Shown here: positions 1-8,564 of the stretch, piece by piece
Numbering within the stretch: position 1 is the stretch's first letter
Layout of the letters: every line of letters starts with the position of its first letter
Assembly (NCBI RefSeq): GCF_900110995.1
Contig: NZ_FOJF01000001.1
Coordinates: 4,066,803 to 4,130,802, forward strand
Reading direction: 5' to 3'
Source: Chitinophaga sp. YR573
GTDB lineage: Bacteria > Bacteroidota > Bacteroidia > Chitinophagales > Chitinophagaceae
Length of the DNA stretch: 64,000 bases
Translations under genes and position numbers: made by a program
The notes under the pieces: model-generated
Told to the model about the DNA's origin: nothing
Databases searched by the model: none
What the model saw: the letters and a program-made list of their open reading frames with translations, nothing else

Positions 1-327
1 GAAGCCTCACAGATAGCTGGTTCTATGGGTATGCTGGCATCTGCTTCCATTGGGGACGGCGCTGGTTTCTACGAACCTATTCATGGTTCTGCACATGATA
101 TTGCAGGTAAAGGTATTGCGAATCCTTTAGCTTCTATCTTATCTGTTGCACTGATGCTGGATATTTCATTTGGTCTGAAAAATGAATCACAGCGTGTGAT
201 CAAAGCTGTAGAAGCTACACTGAAACAAGGCTACCGTACCATGGATATTGCCAACAAACATACAGACAATCACCTGGTAATGGGTACGGATGCAATGGGC
301 GCAAAGGTGTTAGAGAACCTGAATTAA
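1..327 (+). CDS. leuB: 3-isopropylmalate dehydrogenase, C-terminal part
   Basis: Oxidative decarboxylation of 3-isopropylmalate in leucine synthesis (cytoplasm, NAD-dependent). Only the last 108 codons are present. The frame is open from base 1 and ends at TAA 325-327, so the true start lies left of the window. The visible part carries the conserved GFYEPIHGSAHDIAGKG stretch, the dinucleotide-binding region of isopropylmalate/isocitrate dehydrogenases, followed by NPLASILSVALML. leuA starts 17 bases downstream on the same strand, which supports LeuB rather than isocitrate dehydrogenase. The internal ATG at 25 is not a start. Confidence 0.93.
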   Translation, partial: EASQIAGSMGMLASASIGDGAGFYEPIHGSAHDIAGKGIANPLASILSVALMLDISFGLKNESQRVIKAVEATLKQGYRTMDIANKHTDNHLVMGTDAMGAKVLENLN

Positions 328-344
328 CTTAATTAAATTAACTA

Positions 345-1856
345 ATGATGAGCGATAAAAATCGTGTATACGTCTTCGATACTACTCTTCGTGATGGTGA
401 ACAGGTTCCGGGATGCCAGTTAACTACGGTTGAGAAAATTACGGTAGCAAAGGAGCTGGAAGCCCTTGGTGTAGATGTTATTGAAGCCGGTTTCCCTATC
501 TCTAGTCCCGGCGATTTCCAGAGTGTGGTTGAAATATCCAAAGCAGTAAGTGAGCCTGTAATCTGTGCCTTAACACGCGCTAATACAAAAGACATTGATG
601 CTGCCGCAGAAGCGTTGCGTTTTGCAAAACGTAAACGTATCCACACCGGTATCGGTGCTTCTGATATGCACATTAAATACAAATTCAACAGTACCCGCGA
701 AGAAATTCTGCAACGTGCTGTAGATGCTGTGAAATACGCCCGTAAATATGTAGACGATATCGAATTCTACGCAGAAGATGCAGGACGTGCAGATAACGAA
801 TACCTCGCACAGATGATACAGGCGGTGATTGCTGCCGGTGCTACTGTTGTGAATATTCCTGACACCAATGGTTACTGCCTGCCGGAACAGTATGGTGCCA
901 AAATCAAATACCTGATGGATAACGTATCCAACATTGATAAGGCAATCATTTCTGTACACTGTCATAACGACCTCGGACTGGCTACTGCCAATACAATGGC
1001 CGGTGTATTCAATGGTGCGCGTCAGGTAGAATGTACTATCAACGGTATCGGTGAACGTGCAGGTAATACTTCCCTGGAAGAAGTGGCTATGATCATGCAA
1101 ACGCATCATGCGCTGGGTTATCATACAGGCATTAATTCCAAACGTATTTACGGTATCAGCAACCTGGTAGAAACCATGATGCGTATGCCGGTACAGGCAA
1201 ATAAAGCTATCATCGGTCGTAATGCTTTTGCACATAGCTCCGGTATTCACCAGGATGGTGTACTGAAGCACCGCGAAAACTACGAGATCCTGAATCCTGA
1301 AGATGTGGGTATTCCTTCCAACTCTATCATCCTCTCAGCACGTAGTGGCCGTCATGCACTGAAACATCACCTGGAACGCCTGGGTTACAACATTGATAAA
1401 GTGAATCTGGATGAGGTGTATCACCGCTTCCTGGTAGTAGCTGATCAGAAGAAAGAAATCAGCGATGCTGATCTGATGGAATTGATGGGAGATGGTGATG
1501 CTACCAACTACGATGATAAAGCGATCAAGGTAACTTTGTTACAGGTAGTATGCGGAGATCCGCTGCGCCCGATGGCAACAGTGAAACTGAGAATCAACGG
1601 AGAGGAAAAAGAAGCCAGCGCCGCGGGTAACGGTCCTGTAGATGCAGCTATCAATGCTATCCACGAAATCATCAAAGACGATATCCACATTGATGAATTT
1701 AATATTCAGTCGATGCGTGGTGGCAGTAAAGATGTGAGCAAGGTAAATATGCGTGTTTTACACAATGGCCAGTCTTATTATGGCTACGGTTATTCTACCG
1801 ATATTGTGAACGCCTCTATCCATGCTTACATAGATACGCTGAACAAGATTTACTAA
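345..1856 (+). CDS. leuA: 2-isopropylmalate synthase
   Basis: First committed step of leucine synthesis: 2-oxoisovalerate plus acetyl-CoA gives 2-isopropylmalate. 503 residues, usual for the long LeuA form. The N-terminal TIM barrel begins with the DTTLRDGEQ metal/substrate motif near residue 12 and has the HCHNDLGLA metal-binding motif near residue 205. After about residue 390 comes the C-terminal regulatory domain where leucine feedback acts in the family. The start ATGATG at 345 lies 17 bases after leuB, so the two are co-transcribed. A strong terminator follows, so this is the last gene of the leu operon. Citramalate synthase or homocitrate synthase are less likely given length and context. 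Confidence 0.95.
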   Translation: MMSDKNRVYVFDTTLRDGEQVPGCQLTTVEKITVAKELEALGVDVIEAGFPISSPGDFQSVVEISKAVSEPVICALTRANTKDIDAAAEALRFAKRKRIHTGIGASDMHIKYKFNSTREEILQRAVDAVKYARKYVDDIEFYAEDAGRADNEYLAQMIQAVIAAGATVVNIPDTNGYCLPEQYGAKIKYLMDNVSNIDKAIISVHCHNDLGLATANTMAGVFNGARQVECTINGIGERAGNTSLEEVAMIMQTHHALGYHTGINSKRIYGISNLVETMMRMPVQANKAIIGRNAFAHSSGIHQDGVLKHRENYEILNPEDVGIPSNSIILSARSGRHALKHHLERLGYNIDKVNLDEVYHRFLVVADQKKEISDADLMELMGDGDATNYDDKAIKVTLLQVVCGDPLRPMATVKLRINGEEKEASAAGNGPVDAAINAIHEIIKDDIHIDEFNIQSMRGGSKDVSKVNMRVLHNGQSYYGYGYSTDIVNASIHAYIDTLNKIY

Positions 1857-1880
1857 GAGAATATTGAAATAATAACGCAA

Positions 1881-1913
1881 AACGCTAAGTGCCATCTGGT
1901 ACTTAGCGTTTTT
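1881..1913 (+). terminator. Rho-independent terminator of the leu operon
   Basis: Arms 1881-1893 and 1898-1910 form a 13-bp stem (one G-T pair) with an ATCT loop, followed by TTTCCTTTTT. It sits 24 bases after the leuA stop. Confidence 0.9.
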
Positions 1914-2046
1914 CCTTTTTAGCTTATTTTCACAGATTTTGTCCAAAAAGGGAAAAATATGGCAAGAAAGTACAAGCTAAGGTTAAAAAAAGATAGATTT
2001 CCCCTTGTTAAAAGGGCTATTTTAGAACCCTTAAATTGAGCATATT

Positions 2047-2829
2047 ATGAACCTGTTTAGACTAGATGGTAAAGTGGCCGTAATTACGGGAGGTGGTAGT
2101 GGGATCGGACAAGCCATAGCAAAGGTATTTGCTGCACAGGGTGCTGCTGTCCACGTTATTGAACTGAATGAAGAAGGTGGCCGTCAGACGGCAGCGGATA
2201 TTACTGCAGCTGGAGGAAAGGCTACTGTACATGGGTGTAATGTGGCACAGCAGGCTACAGTGGTACAGACCATGGAGAACATTATCAAAGCCGAAGGAAA
2301 ACTCGATATCCTGGTAAACTGTGCAGGAATTGCACACGTTGGTAAACTGGAAACTACTTCCGAAGAAGACCTGGACAGGGTGTACAGCGTAAATGTAAAA
2401 GGGACCTATAACTGCATGTTTGCGGCCATCAAACAGATGAAGCAGCAGAAAAGCGGGGTGATCCTTAACGTAGCCTCTATCGCGTCCAGCGTAGGTATAC
2501 CAGACAGATTTGCTTATTCCATGAGTAAAGGAGCGGTGCTGACAATGACCTTGTCTGTTGCCAAAGATTATATCCAGGACGGCATCCGCTGTAACTGTAT
2601 TTCTCCTGCACGTGTACACACCCCTTTTGTAGACGGATTTATCAGTAAAAACTATCCCGGTAAGGAACAGGAAATGTTTGAAAAGCTGTCTAAAACGCAG
2701 CCTATAGGCCGTATGGCAAAGCCAGATGAAGTGGGTACCCTGGCCTTATACCTGTGCAGCGAGGAAGCTGGTTTCATAACCGGAACAGATTATCCCCTGG
2801 ACGGAGGATTTATACGACTGAACAATTAA
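2047..2829 (+). CDS. SDR-family dehydrogenase, probably 2-keto-3-deoxy-L-fuconate dehydrogenase
   Basis: 260-residue classical short-chain dehydrogenase. Visible are the NAD(P)-binding TGGGSGIG (residues 14-21), NCAG (91-94), and the catalytic Ser144, Tyr157 and Lys161 (YSMSK). It is the first gene of a seven-gene same-strand operon ending in a FucP-type permease, together with a FAH-family hydrolase, a mutarotase and a lactonase. In the non-phosphorylative L-fucose route an SDR oxidises 2-keto-3-deoxy-L-fuconate to the 2,4-diketo acid, which the FAH-family enzyme then cleaves. Its nearness to that hydrolase makes this role more likely than L-fucose dehydrogenase, but the two SDRs of the operon could be swapped. 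Family certain; substrate inferred. Confidence 0.75.
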   Translation: MNLFRLDGKVAVITGGGSGIGQAIAKVFAAQGAAVHVIELNEEGGRQTAADITAAGGKATVHGCNVAQQATVVQTMENIIKAEGKLDILVNCAGIAHVGKLETTSEEDLDRVYSVNVKGTYNCMFAAIKQMKQQKSGVILNVASIASSVGIPDRFAYSMSKGAVLTMTLSVAKDYIQDGIRCNCISPARVHTPFVDGFISKNYPGKEQEMFEKLSKTQPIGRMAKPDEVGTLALYLCSEEAGFITGTDYPLDGGFIRLNN

Positions 2830-2859
2830 GTTATATTCGCAATAAATCACTCAATTCCC

Positions 2860-3591
2860 ATGAAAAATTTCGCACTATTATTCCTTATCCCTGTTTTTTT
2901 TGCCTGTAATGAATCCGGTAAACAACCGGAACAATCCACGGAAGCGTCTGCCGGAGACAATTTTACACCTGCAACACCAGCCGGTACCGTAGCTGTAGGA
3001 TTCCCTGCAGGTGATACCGGACAGGTAAAAATCACTTTTGCACTGAACGGCCAGGCAAAAGAAAAGACTTTCGATCTGCCACTGGCAGATGATGCAAAGG
3101 AATCCGATATGTTCCGCACTGTATGGGACAAGCCTAACAGCTGTTATATCGGTGTACTGATGAAAAAACGTAATACCCGTTATTACCATGCAAGCCTGGA
3201 TGGTACAGACCTGAAAATTAATCAGGTAGGAACACCACCGGCAGCAATATGGCAATATGCAGAAAATAAACTGGGTTTGGGTAAACTGGACCTGACAACC
3301 ACTGTTACAAAAAATTACAGGAGGAACCTGACATCAGGTAAAATCATTGCAGACTTTATCATTAAAATTCAGCCTGCTATTACTACTACAGATTCTATGT
3401 ATGTGTATGCAGAATTTGGAGGTGCTAATAAAACGTTGCGCCTGCCGGTTCCGGAGGGATACAGCGGGGGAATTATCTCTTCAAAAGAACATCCTGAAAA
3501 CTGCATCGTAATGTTTGTGAAGGGATCTAAAATGAAAAGCATAGCGGATGTAAGCGTGAATGACGGGCATCTGCAGATTACAAACAGGTAA
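2860..3591 (+). CDS. Lipoprotein of unknown function in the fucose operon
   Basis: 243 residues. The N-terminus has a short hydrophobic stretch ending in a lipobox (FFAC, Cys16), so a lipid-anchored periplasmic or outer-membrane protein is predicted. After the Cys come a Ser/Glu/Gly/Thr-rich linker and a region I do not recognise, with many beta-strand-like stretches and no metal or catalytic motif I can name. The gene sits 30 bases after the first SDR and 15 bases before the FAH-family gene, so it is inside the operon although no known step of deoxy-sugar catabolism needs a lipoprotein. It may be a sugar-binding or regulatory accessory, or a chance insertion. Confidence 0.8.
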   Translation: MKNFALLFLIPVFFACNESGKQPEQSTEASAGDNFTPATPAGTVAVGFPAGDTGQVKITFALNGQAKEKTFDLPLADDAKESDMFRTVWDKPNSCYIGVLMKKRNTRYYHASLDGTDLKINQVGTPPAAIWQYAENKLGLGKLDLTTTVTKNYRRNLTSGKIIADFIIKIQPAITTTDSMYVYAEFGGANKTLRLPVPEGYSGGIISSKEHPENCIVMFVKGSKMKSIADVSVNDGHLQITNR

Positions 3592-3606
3592 ATAACAAGG
3601 AAATAT

Positions 3607-4467
3607 ATGAAACTGATAAGATTTGGTTTAGCGGGAGCTGAGAAGCCGGGTGTAGTAACAGATAACGGTATGTTTGATGTAAGTGCATTCGGAGAAGATT
3701 TTGGAGAAAAGTTTTTTGAAACAGACGGATTAACACGTCTGGCACAATGGTGGGAAAAGAATGCAGCCAGCTGCCCGGCAGTACCTGTAGGAACCCGCCT
3801 TGGATCTGCGGTTGCCCGTCCTTCCAAAATAATCTGTATTGGGTTGAACTATGCAGATCATGCAAAGGAAACCAATGCACAGATCCCTACAGAACCAATC
3901 GTATTTTTCAAAAGTACTTCTGCATTGGTAGGCCCTAATGATGACCTGATCATTCCACGCGATAGTCAGAAAACAGATTGGGAAGTGGAACTGGTAGTAG
4001 TGATTGGTAAGAAAGCCAGTTATGTGGAAGAGAAAGATGCCATGGATTATATCGCCGGTTATTGCCTGCATAACGATTACAGCGAACGCGCATTTCAGCT
4101 GGAACGTAATGGACAATGGGTAAAAGGTAAGAGTAACGATACCTTTGCACCACTTGGTCCATGGATGGCGACCAAAGACGAAATAAAAGACGTGCATAAC
4201 CTGCGTTTATGGCTCACTGTAAACGGTAAGAAAATGCAGGATGGTACTACTGCTAACCTGATCTTCAACTTACCTTTTCTCGTTTCTTATCTCAGCCAGT
4301 TCATGACATTACTCCCGGGTGATGTGATCTCTACAGGTACACCAGCCGGTGTGGGATTAGGCATGAATCCACAGGTATATCTGAAAGCAGGAGATGTGAT
4401 AGAACTGGGTATAGATGGCCTGGGATCATCCAAACAAACAGCAGTAGCTTACAAGGCAAATAATTGA
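3607..4467 (+). CDS. FAH-family hydrolase, probable 2,4-diketo-3-deoxy-L-fuconate hydrolase
   Basis: 286 residues, fumarylacetoacetate-hydrolase family (two-domain, about 280 residues). The catalytic core begins near residue 73 (KIICIGLNYADHAKE). Likely divalent-metal ligands are Glu126 and Glu128 in DWEVEL and Asp157 in HNDYSER; the TGTPAGVGLG loop lies near residue 244. In the non-phosphorylative L-fucose pathway this family splits 2,4-diketo-3-deoxy-L-fuconate into pyruvate and L-lactate. The mutarotase gene starts 6 bases after its stop. Annotations as 2-hydroxyhepta-2,4-diene-1,7-dioate isomerase are common for the family, but the sugar genes around it argue against an aromatic pathway. 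Confidence 0.82.
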   Translation: MKLIRFGLAGAEKPGVVTDNGMFDVSAFGEDFGEKFFETDGLTRLAQWWEKNAASCPAVPVGTRLGSAVARPSKIICIGLNYADHAKETNAQIPTEPIVFFKSTSALVGPNDDLIIPRDSQKTDWEVELVVVIGKKASYVEEKDAMDYIAGYCLHNDYSERAFQLERNGQWVKGKSNDTFAPLGPWMATKDEIKDVHNLRLWLTVNGKKMQDGTTANLIFNLPFLVSYLSQFMTLLPGDVISTGTPAGVGLGMNPQVYLKAGDVIELGIDGLGSSKQTAVAYKANN

Positions 4468-4473
4468 TAACTT

Positions 4474-4803
4474 ATGGAGAGATATTGCCTGGCTTTAGAT
4501 CTGAAAAATGATCCTGTTTTAATTGCGGAATATGAAGCATACCACCGCGAAATATGGCCTGAAATAAGAAAGAGTATCACAGACAGTGGTATCATCAATA
4601 TGGAGATATATCGTATCATGAATAGATTATTTATGATCATGGAAGTGAACGGTAGCTTTTCCGGAGAAAAAAAGGATGCGGCTGATGCTGCTAATCCAAA
4701 GGTCCAGGAATGGGAAACCCTGATGTGGAAGTATCAGCAGGCGTTACCGGTTGCCAAACCCGGTGAGAAATGGGTAAAGATGGACAAGATCTTTTCCCTG
4801 TAG
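4474..4803 (+). CDS. L-rhamnose/L-fucose mutarotase
   Basis: 109 residues, the usual size of the RhaM-type mutarotase family, which interconverts alpha and beta anomers of deoxy-sugars. Conserved features are an N-terminal ferredoxin-like strand (RYCLALDL) and the HREIWPEI segment near residue 25, where the family keeps its catalytic His. The protein has no signal peptide and is cytoplasmic. It is tightly packed in the operon (6 bases before, 22 after). In the oxidative fucose route a mutarotase supplies the anomer used by L-fucose dehydrogenase. The RhaM name describes the fold; the substrate here is probably L-fucose because of the downstream FucP. Confidence 0.85.
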   Translation: MERYCLALDLKNDPVLIAEYEAYHREIWPEIRKSITDSGIINMEIYRIMNRLFMIMEVNGSFSGEKKDAADAANPKVQEWETLMWKYQQALPVAKPGEKWVKMDKIFSL

Positions 4804-4825
4804 TACGATTTAACGTTATGAAATA

Positions 4826-5653
4826 ATGATAATAGACGCGCACCAGCATTTTTGGAATTATAATCCTGTAAAGGACGCCTGGATCACTGACGATATGAAA
4901 GTGATCCAGGACGATTTCCTGCCACATCATCTGCTTCCCGTTCTGACAGAGAATAATGTAGATGGTTGTGTGGCAGTACAGGCAGATCAGTCGGAAGATG
5001 AAACTGCATTCCTGCTGGAGCTGGCATCAAAACATGATTTTATAAAAGGAGTAGTGGGATGGACAAACCTGTGTGCAGATAATCTCCCCGAACGGCTCGC
5101 ATATTACAATCAATTCAGCCAGTTAAAAGGATTCAGACATATCGTACAGGGAGAACCCGATCCGGCATTCCTGTTACGTGAAGATTTTTGTCGTGGCGTA
5201 CATGCCCTGTCAAAATATCATTTTACGTATGATATCCTGGTCTATCCTAAACAACTACCTGCTGTGGCGGCTTTTGTAAAGAAATTCCCGCAACAGCGCC
5301 TGGTGATAGATCATATGGCAAAACCTGATTTTAAATCAGGTGATATACAGGAATGGGAAAAGCATATGCGTGCAATTGCAAAAGAACCGCATGTATACTG
5401 TAAATTAAGCGGACTGGTAACTGAGGCCGACTGGCAACACTGGCAGCCCGCGCATTTTGCGCCTTTCCTGGACATTGCACTGGATGCTTTTGGCGCTGAC
5501 AGGTTACTGTTTGGGTCCGACTGGCCCGTGTGTAAACTGGCTGGTTCTTATGCACAGGTGAAACAACTGATTACAGATTATATCAGCCGTTTATCGGTTA
5601 CGGAACAGGCTAATATCATGGGCGTTAATGCAGTGAGGTTCTACAATCTTTAA
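4826..5653 (+). CDS. Amidohydrolase-superfamily sugar lactonase, probable L-fuconolactonase
   Basis: 275 residues of the COG3618-type amidohydrolase group. The metal-binding HxH motif is at residues 6-8 (DAHQHFW), and the family's conserved GSDWP motif lies near residue 230, giving the final Asp. In L-fucose oxidation this family hydrolyses L-fucono-lactone to L-fuconate. The gene lies between the mutarotase (22 bases) and the second SDR (19 bases). 2-Pyrone-4,6-dicarboxylate lactonase is the other common annotation in the family; the fucose context makes it unlikely. Confidence 0.83.
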   Translation: MIIDAHQHFWNYNPVKDAWITDDMKVIQDDFLPHHLLPVLTENNVDGCVAVQADQSEDETAFLLELASKHDFIKGVVGWTNLCADNLPERLAYYNQFSQLKGFRHIVQGEPDPAFLLREDFCRGVHALSKYHFTYDILVYPKQLPAVAAFVKKFPQQRLVIDHMAKPDFKSGDIQEWEKHMRAIAKEPHVYCKLSGLVTEADWQHWQPAHFAPFLDIALDAFGADRLLFGSDWPVCKLAGSYAQVKQLITDYISRLSVTEQANIMGVNAVRFYNL

Positions 5654-5672
5654 AACAAATTAAACCATTCAC

Positions 5673-6455
5673 ATGGATCTGGGATTAAAGGATAAAGTAT
5701 TTATAGTTACAGGTGGTGCTAAAGGAATAGGAGAAGCTATATCCAAAGTAGTAGGAGCAGAAGGTGGCATCGTAGTTGTTGCCGGAAGAAGCGCAGAAGA
5801 TAATGACAAAGCAGTAGCAGCTATCATTGCTGCTGGCGGAAAGGCTGCTGGTGTAACAGCAGAACTGGGAGAAGTGGCAGACTGTAAAAAAGTGATCGAC
5901 TTTACCATAAAACAATATGGCCGTATTGATGGCCTGGTGAATAATGCAGGTGTAAACGATGGCTGTGGTCTGGAAAGTGGCAGTCCTGAAAAGTTCATGG
6001 CTTCATTACAGAAGAACTTATCGCATTATTATAACCTGGCGCATTATGCCTTGCCGCATCTGAAAGCCACGAAAGGTACTATCCTTAACATCGGTTCTAA
6101 AGTAGCGGATACAGGACAGGGCAACACTTCCGGTTATGCAGCTTCCAAAGGTGGCATCAACGCATTGACCCGCGAGTGGGCAGTTGAGCTGTTACCTTAC
6201 GGCATCCGGGTAAACACGGTAATTCCTGCGGAAGTATGGACGCCACTGTATGAAACATGGATCAGTTCTCTGCCAAATCCGGAAGAAAAGCTGGCATCTA
6301 TTGTATCAAAGATTCCGTTGGAAAAACGTATGACAACTTCCACTGAAATCGCCAACATGACAGCGGTATTATTATCAAATGTATCTTCTCATACTACAGG
6401 TCAGATTGTGTATGTAGATGGAGGATATACGCACCTGGACAGATCAATTAGCTAG
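5673..6455 (+). CDS. SDR-family dehydrogenase, probable L-fucose dehydrogenase (FucX type)
   Basis: 260-residue classical SDR. TGGAKGIG (13-20), NNAG (90-93), and catalytic Ser142, Tyr155, Lys159 (YAASK) are all present. It lies between the lactonase and the FucP permease. In Campylobacter jejuni and other bacteria an SDR oxidises L-fucose to the lactone, the step directly before the lactonase; this position fits that step. Sequence similarity to the first SDR of the operon (2047) is only family-level, so they are not a recent duplication. Which SDR does which oxidation is inferred from neighbours only. Confidence 0.76.
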   Translation: MDLGLKDKVFIVTGGAKGIGEAISKVVGAEGGIVVVAGRSAEDNDKAVAAIIAAGGKAAGVTAELGEVADCKKVIDFTIKQYGRIDGLVNNAGVNDGCGLESGSPEKFMASLQKNLSHYYNLAHYALPHLKATKGTILNIGSKVADTGQGNTSGYAASKGGINALTREWAVELLPYGIRVNTVIPAEVWTPLYETWISSLPNPEEKLASIVSKIPLEKRMTTSTEIANMTAVLLSNVSSHTTGQIVYVDGGYTHLDRSIS

Positions 6456-6515
6456 CTTATATCAGATGGCAGGCCTGCGGGTCTGCCTATATTTTTATCA
6501 CATAAATTTCCTATC

Positions 6516-7760
6516 ATGGCAGGAGCTGCAATTCCAAATTCCACCGTTAAAGCAAACATTGATACAAATAAAAGTTATCTCTTTCCACTCATCCTGGTTA
6601 CAAGTCTGTTCTTTCTCTGGGGCCTTGCTTATGGCCTGCTTGATGTGTTGAATAAACATTTTCAGGAAGTACTGAACGTTACCAAATCCCGTTCTACCTT
6701 ATTGCAGTTATCTTATTTTGGCGCGTACTTTTTAATGGCATTACCTGCAGGTCTTTTCATGAACAGGTACGGTTACAAACGAGGTATTATCCTGGGTTTA
6801 CTGCTGTATGCAATAGGCGCTTTCTTATTTTATCCTGCTGCCAGTCATCTTAGTTTTGAAGGGTTTTTGTTAGCTCTTTTTATTTTGGCCTGTGGCCTGG
6901 CTTGCCTGGAAACAGCGGCCAACCCTTATGTGACCGTATTGGGTAGCAGGGAAACATCAGAACAACGTTTAAACCTTTCACAGTGTTTCAACGGACTGGG
7001 TTCTTTCCTGGGGCCTATTATAGGCGGTATGCTGTTTTTTGAAGATAAGGCTAACCCGGCCAGTGTGAAAGATCTTTCTTCTGTACAACTTACTTATATT
7101 ATCATCGGCATCCTGGTATTGGTGATTGCCCTCTTTTTTTACCGTACGCCTTTACCTGAGATCAAGGAAGAGGAACAAACAGGGAATGAAAGTCTGGCAG
7201 CTACCAAACCTTTATTTGAGCATTCTCATTTTGTATGGGGTGTCATTACTCAGTTCTTTTATGTGGCAGCACAGGTAGGAGTAGGGGCATTGTTCCTGAA
7301 CTACGCTACAGAATACTGGGAGGGTACCAGCAGTAAGGAAGCATCTTTTTTACTCTCTATCGGTATGGCATTATTCCTGGCTGGCCGTTTTATTGGTACT
7401 GCCATTATGAGAAAGGTAGCTGCCAATAAATTACTGATGCTGTATGCCACTATCAATGTAGTGTTGTGTGCTGTGGTAATGGCAGGTAGCGGTGCATTAT
7501 CAGTATATGCCCTGATCGCTATTTTCTTCTTTATGTCTATTATGTTCCCTACCATCTTTGCCCTGGGGGTAAAAGATCTGGGTATTCATACCAAACAAGG
7601 TGCTTCTTTTCAGATCATGTCTATTGTAGGAGGAGCGATTGTTCCTTTTGTAATGGGATTGGTAGCAGATAAGCAGTCTACTGCTTTGGCTTATGGAGTG
7701 CCACTGCTTTGCTTTTTAGTAGTATTCTACTATGGCGGATGGGGTTATAAAAGGAAATAA
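6516..7760 (+). CDS. fucP: L-fucose:H+ symporter, FucP family
   Basis: 414-residue major facilitator protein with about 12 hydrophobic segments. FucP-type signatures are the first helix segment with LFFLWGLAYGLLDVLNKHFQ, the ACLETAANPYVTVLG stretch near residue 130 and SQCFNGLGSFLGPIIGG near residue 155. It imports L-fucose (or a related 6-deoxy sugar) with protons across the inner membrane. It is the last gene of the catabolic operon (60 bases after the SDR) and is followed by a strong hairpin terminator. The ATG at 6516 places a short polar N-terminus before helix 1, which fits the family. Confidence 0.88.
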   Translation: MAGAAIPNSTVKANIDTNKSYLFPLILVTSLFFLWGLAYGLLDVLNKHFQEVLNVTKSRSTLLQLSYFGAYFLMALPAGLFMNRYGYKRGIILGLLLYAIGAFLFYPAASHLSFEGFLLALFILACGLACLETAANPYVTVLGSRETSEQRLNLSQCFNGLGSFLGPIIGGMLFFEDKANPASVKDLSSVQLTYIIIGILVLVIALFFYRTPLPEIKEEEQTGNESLAATKPLFEHSHFVWGVITQFFYVAAQVGVGALFLNYATEYWEGTSSKEASFLLSIGMALFLAGRFIGTAIMRKVAANKLLMLYATINVVLCAVVMAGSGALSVYALIAIFFFMSIMFPTIFALGVKDLGIHTKQGASFQIMSIVGGAIVPFVMGLVADKQSTALAYGVPLLCFLVVFYYGGWGYKRK

Positions 7761-7775
7761 ACTATTATCATATAT

Positions 7776-7818
7776 AGAAAGGGCGTGATGTTATTTTAAA
7801 GGACATCACGCCCTTTCT
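7776..7818 (+). terminator. Terminator of the fucose operon
   Basis: A perfect 16-bp stem (7776-7791 with 7803-7818) and an 11-base loop are followed by GCTTATTTTT. It lies 15 bases after the fucP stop. Confidence 0.92.
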
Positions 7819-7834
7819 GCTTATTTTTGATCCT

Positions 7835-8563
7835 ATGAAATGGTGCCTGTTACTTATTAGCGTGTTGATAATGAGTGGAATAAAAGCTCAGCACTTAATT
7901 GTATCGCTGGAAAATACAGTGAAAGGGGAGCCTTTGTACCTGCGCAATACTAACTATCTGAACGCCGCAGGAGATACCTTCAATATCACATCATTTAAAT
8001 ACTATCTCAGCAATTTCTCCTTAACAGATTCATCCGGAAAAACAGTAAAACTTTCATCCGAATGTTTCCTCGTAAGTGAGGATAGTAGCGAGTCAAAGAA
8101 TATCACCTTAAACATGCCTAAGGGTGAGTATAAGAGCATTTCTTTTATGATAGGGGTCGATAGCTTACTGAACTGCACAGGAGCACAAAGCGGCGCTTTA
8201 GACCCTGTATATGGGATGTTCTGGACCTGGAACAGTGGTTATATTATGGTAAAGCTGGAGGGCACGTCTCCTTCTTCCTATCTTCCCGGGCATATGATTG
8301 AATTCCATATAGGGGGCTACCGGGCGCCTCACATTACACAGCGTTGGGTAACTTTACCTTTATCAGGTATGATTACGGCGAGGCCACCTCGCCAATATCA
8401 GTCTTCTCCACAGGATTTTATTTCCATCATCCGTGTGAGTGCAGATATCTATACCTTGTTGAATGGCATTAGCTTCCATCAACTGGCAGGCTTTATGACA
8501 CCAGGTTCAGCTGCTGATCACATCGCCGATAATTATCAACATATGTTCTCTGTAAAAAACTAA
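7835..8563 (+). CDS. MbnP-like copper-binding family protein
   Basis: 242 residues with a signal peptide (about residues 1-18, cleavage after IKA). The body resembles the MbnP-like family found in methanobactin clusters and widely in Bacteroidota: NITSFKYYLSNFSL near residue 50, SISFMIGVDS near 101, and the conserved DPVYGMFWTWNSGYI at 123-137 with Trp130 and Trp132. In the characterised MbnP a Trp is oxidised to kynurenine by the partner MbnH before copper is bound. The next gene, one base away, is a MauG/MbnH-type di-haem peroxidase, so the pair is preserved. No methanobactin precursor or MbnB/MbnC is nearby. Copper binding is inferred. Confidence 0.82.
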   Translation: MKWCLLLISVLIMSGIKAQHLIVSLENTVKGEPLYLRNTNYLNAAGDTFNITSFKYYLSNFSLTDSSGKTVKLSSECFLVSEDSSESKNITLNMPKGEYKSISFMIGVDSLLNCTGAQSGALDPVYGMFWTWNSGYIMVKLEGTSPSSYLPGHMIEFHIGGYRAPHITQRWVTLPLSGMITARPPRQYQSSPQDFISIIRVSADIYTLLNGISFHQLAGFMTPGSAADHIADNYQHMFSVKN

Positions 8564-8564
8564 A

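Noticed and set aside
570..1271. 233-codon open frame opposite leuA
   Set aside because: Antisense shadow; composition (many Cys, His, Phe) is typical of a non-coding frame.
7822..7829. TATTTTTG as -7 box for the MbnP-like gene
   Set aside because: It is part of the preceding terminator's T-rich tail and only 5 bases before the ATG, which would leave no leader.
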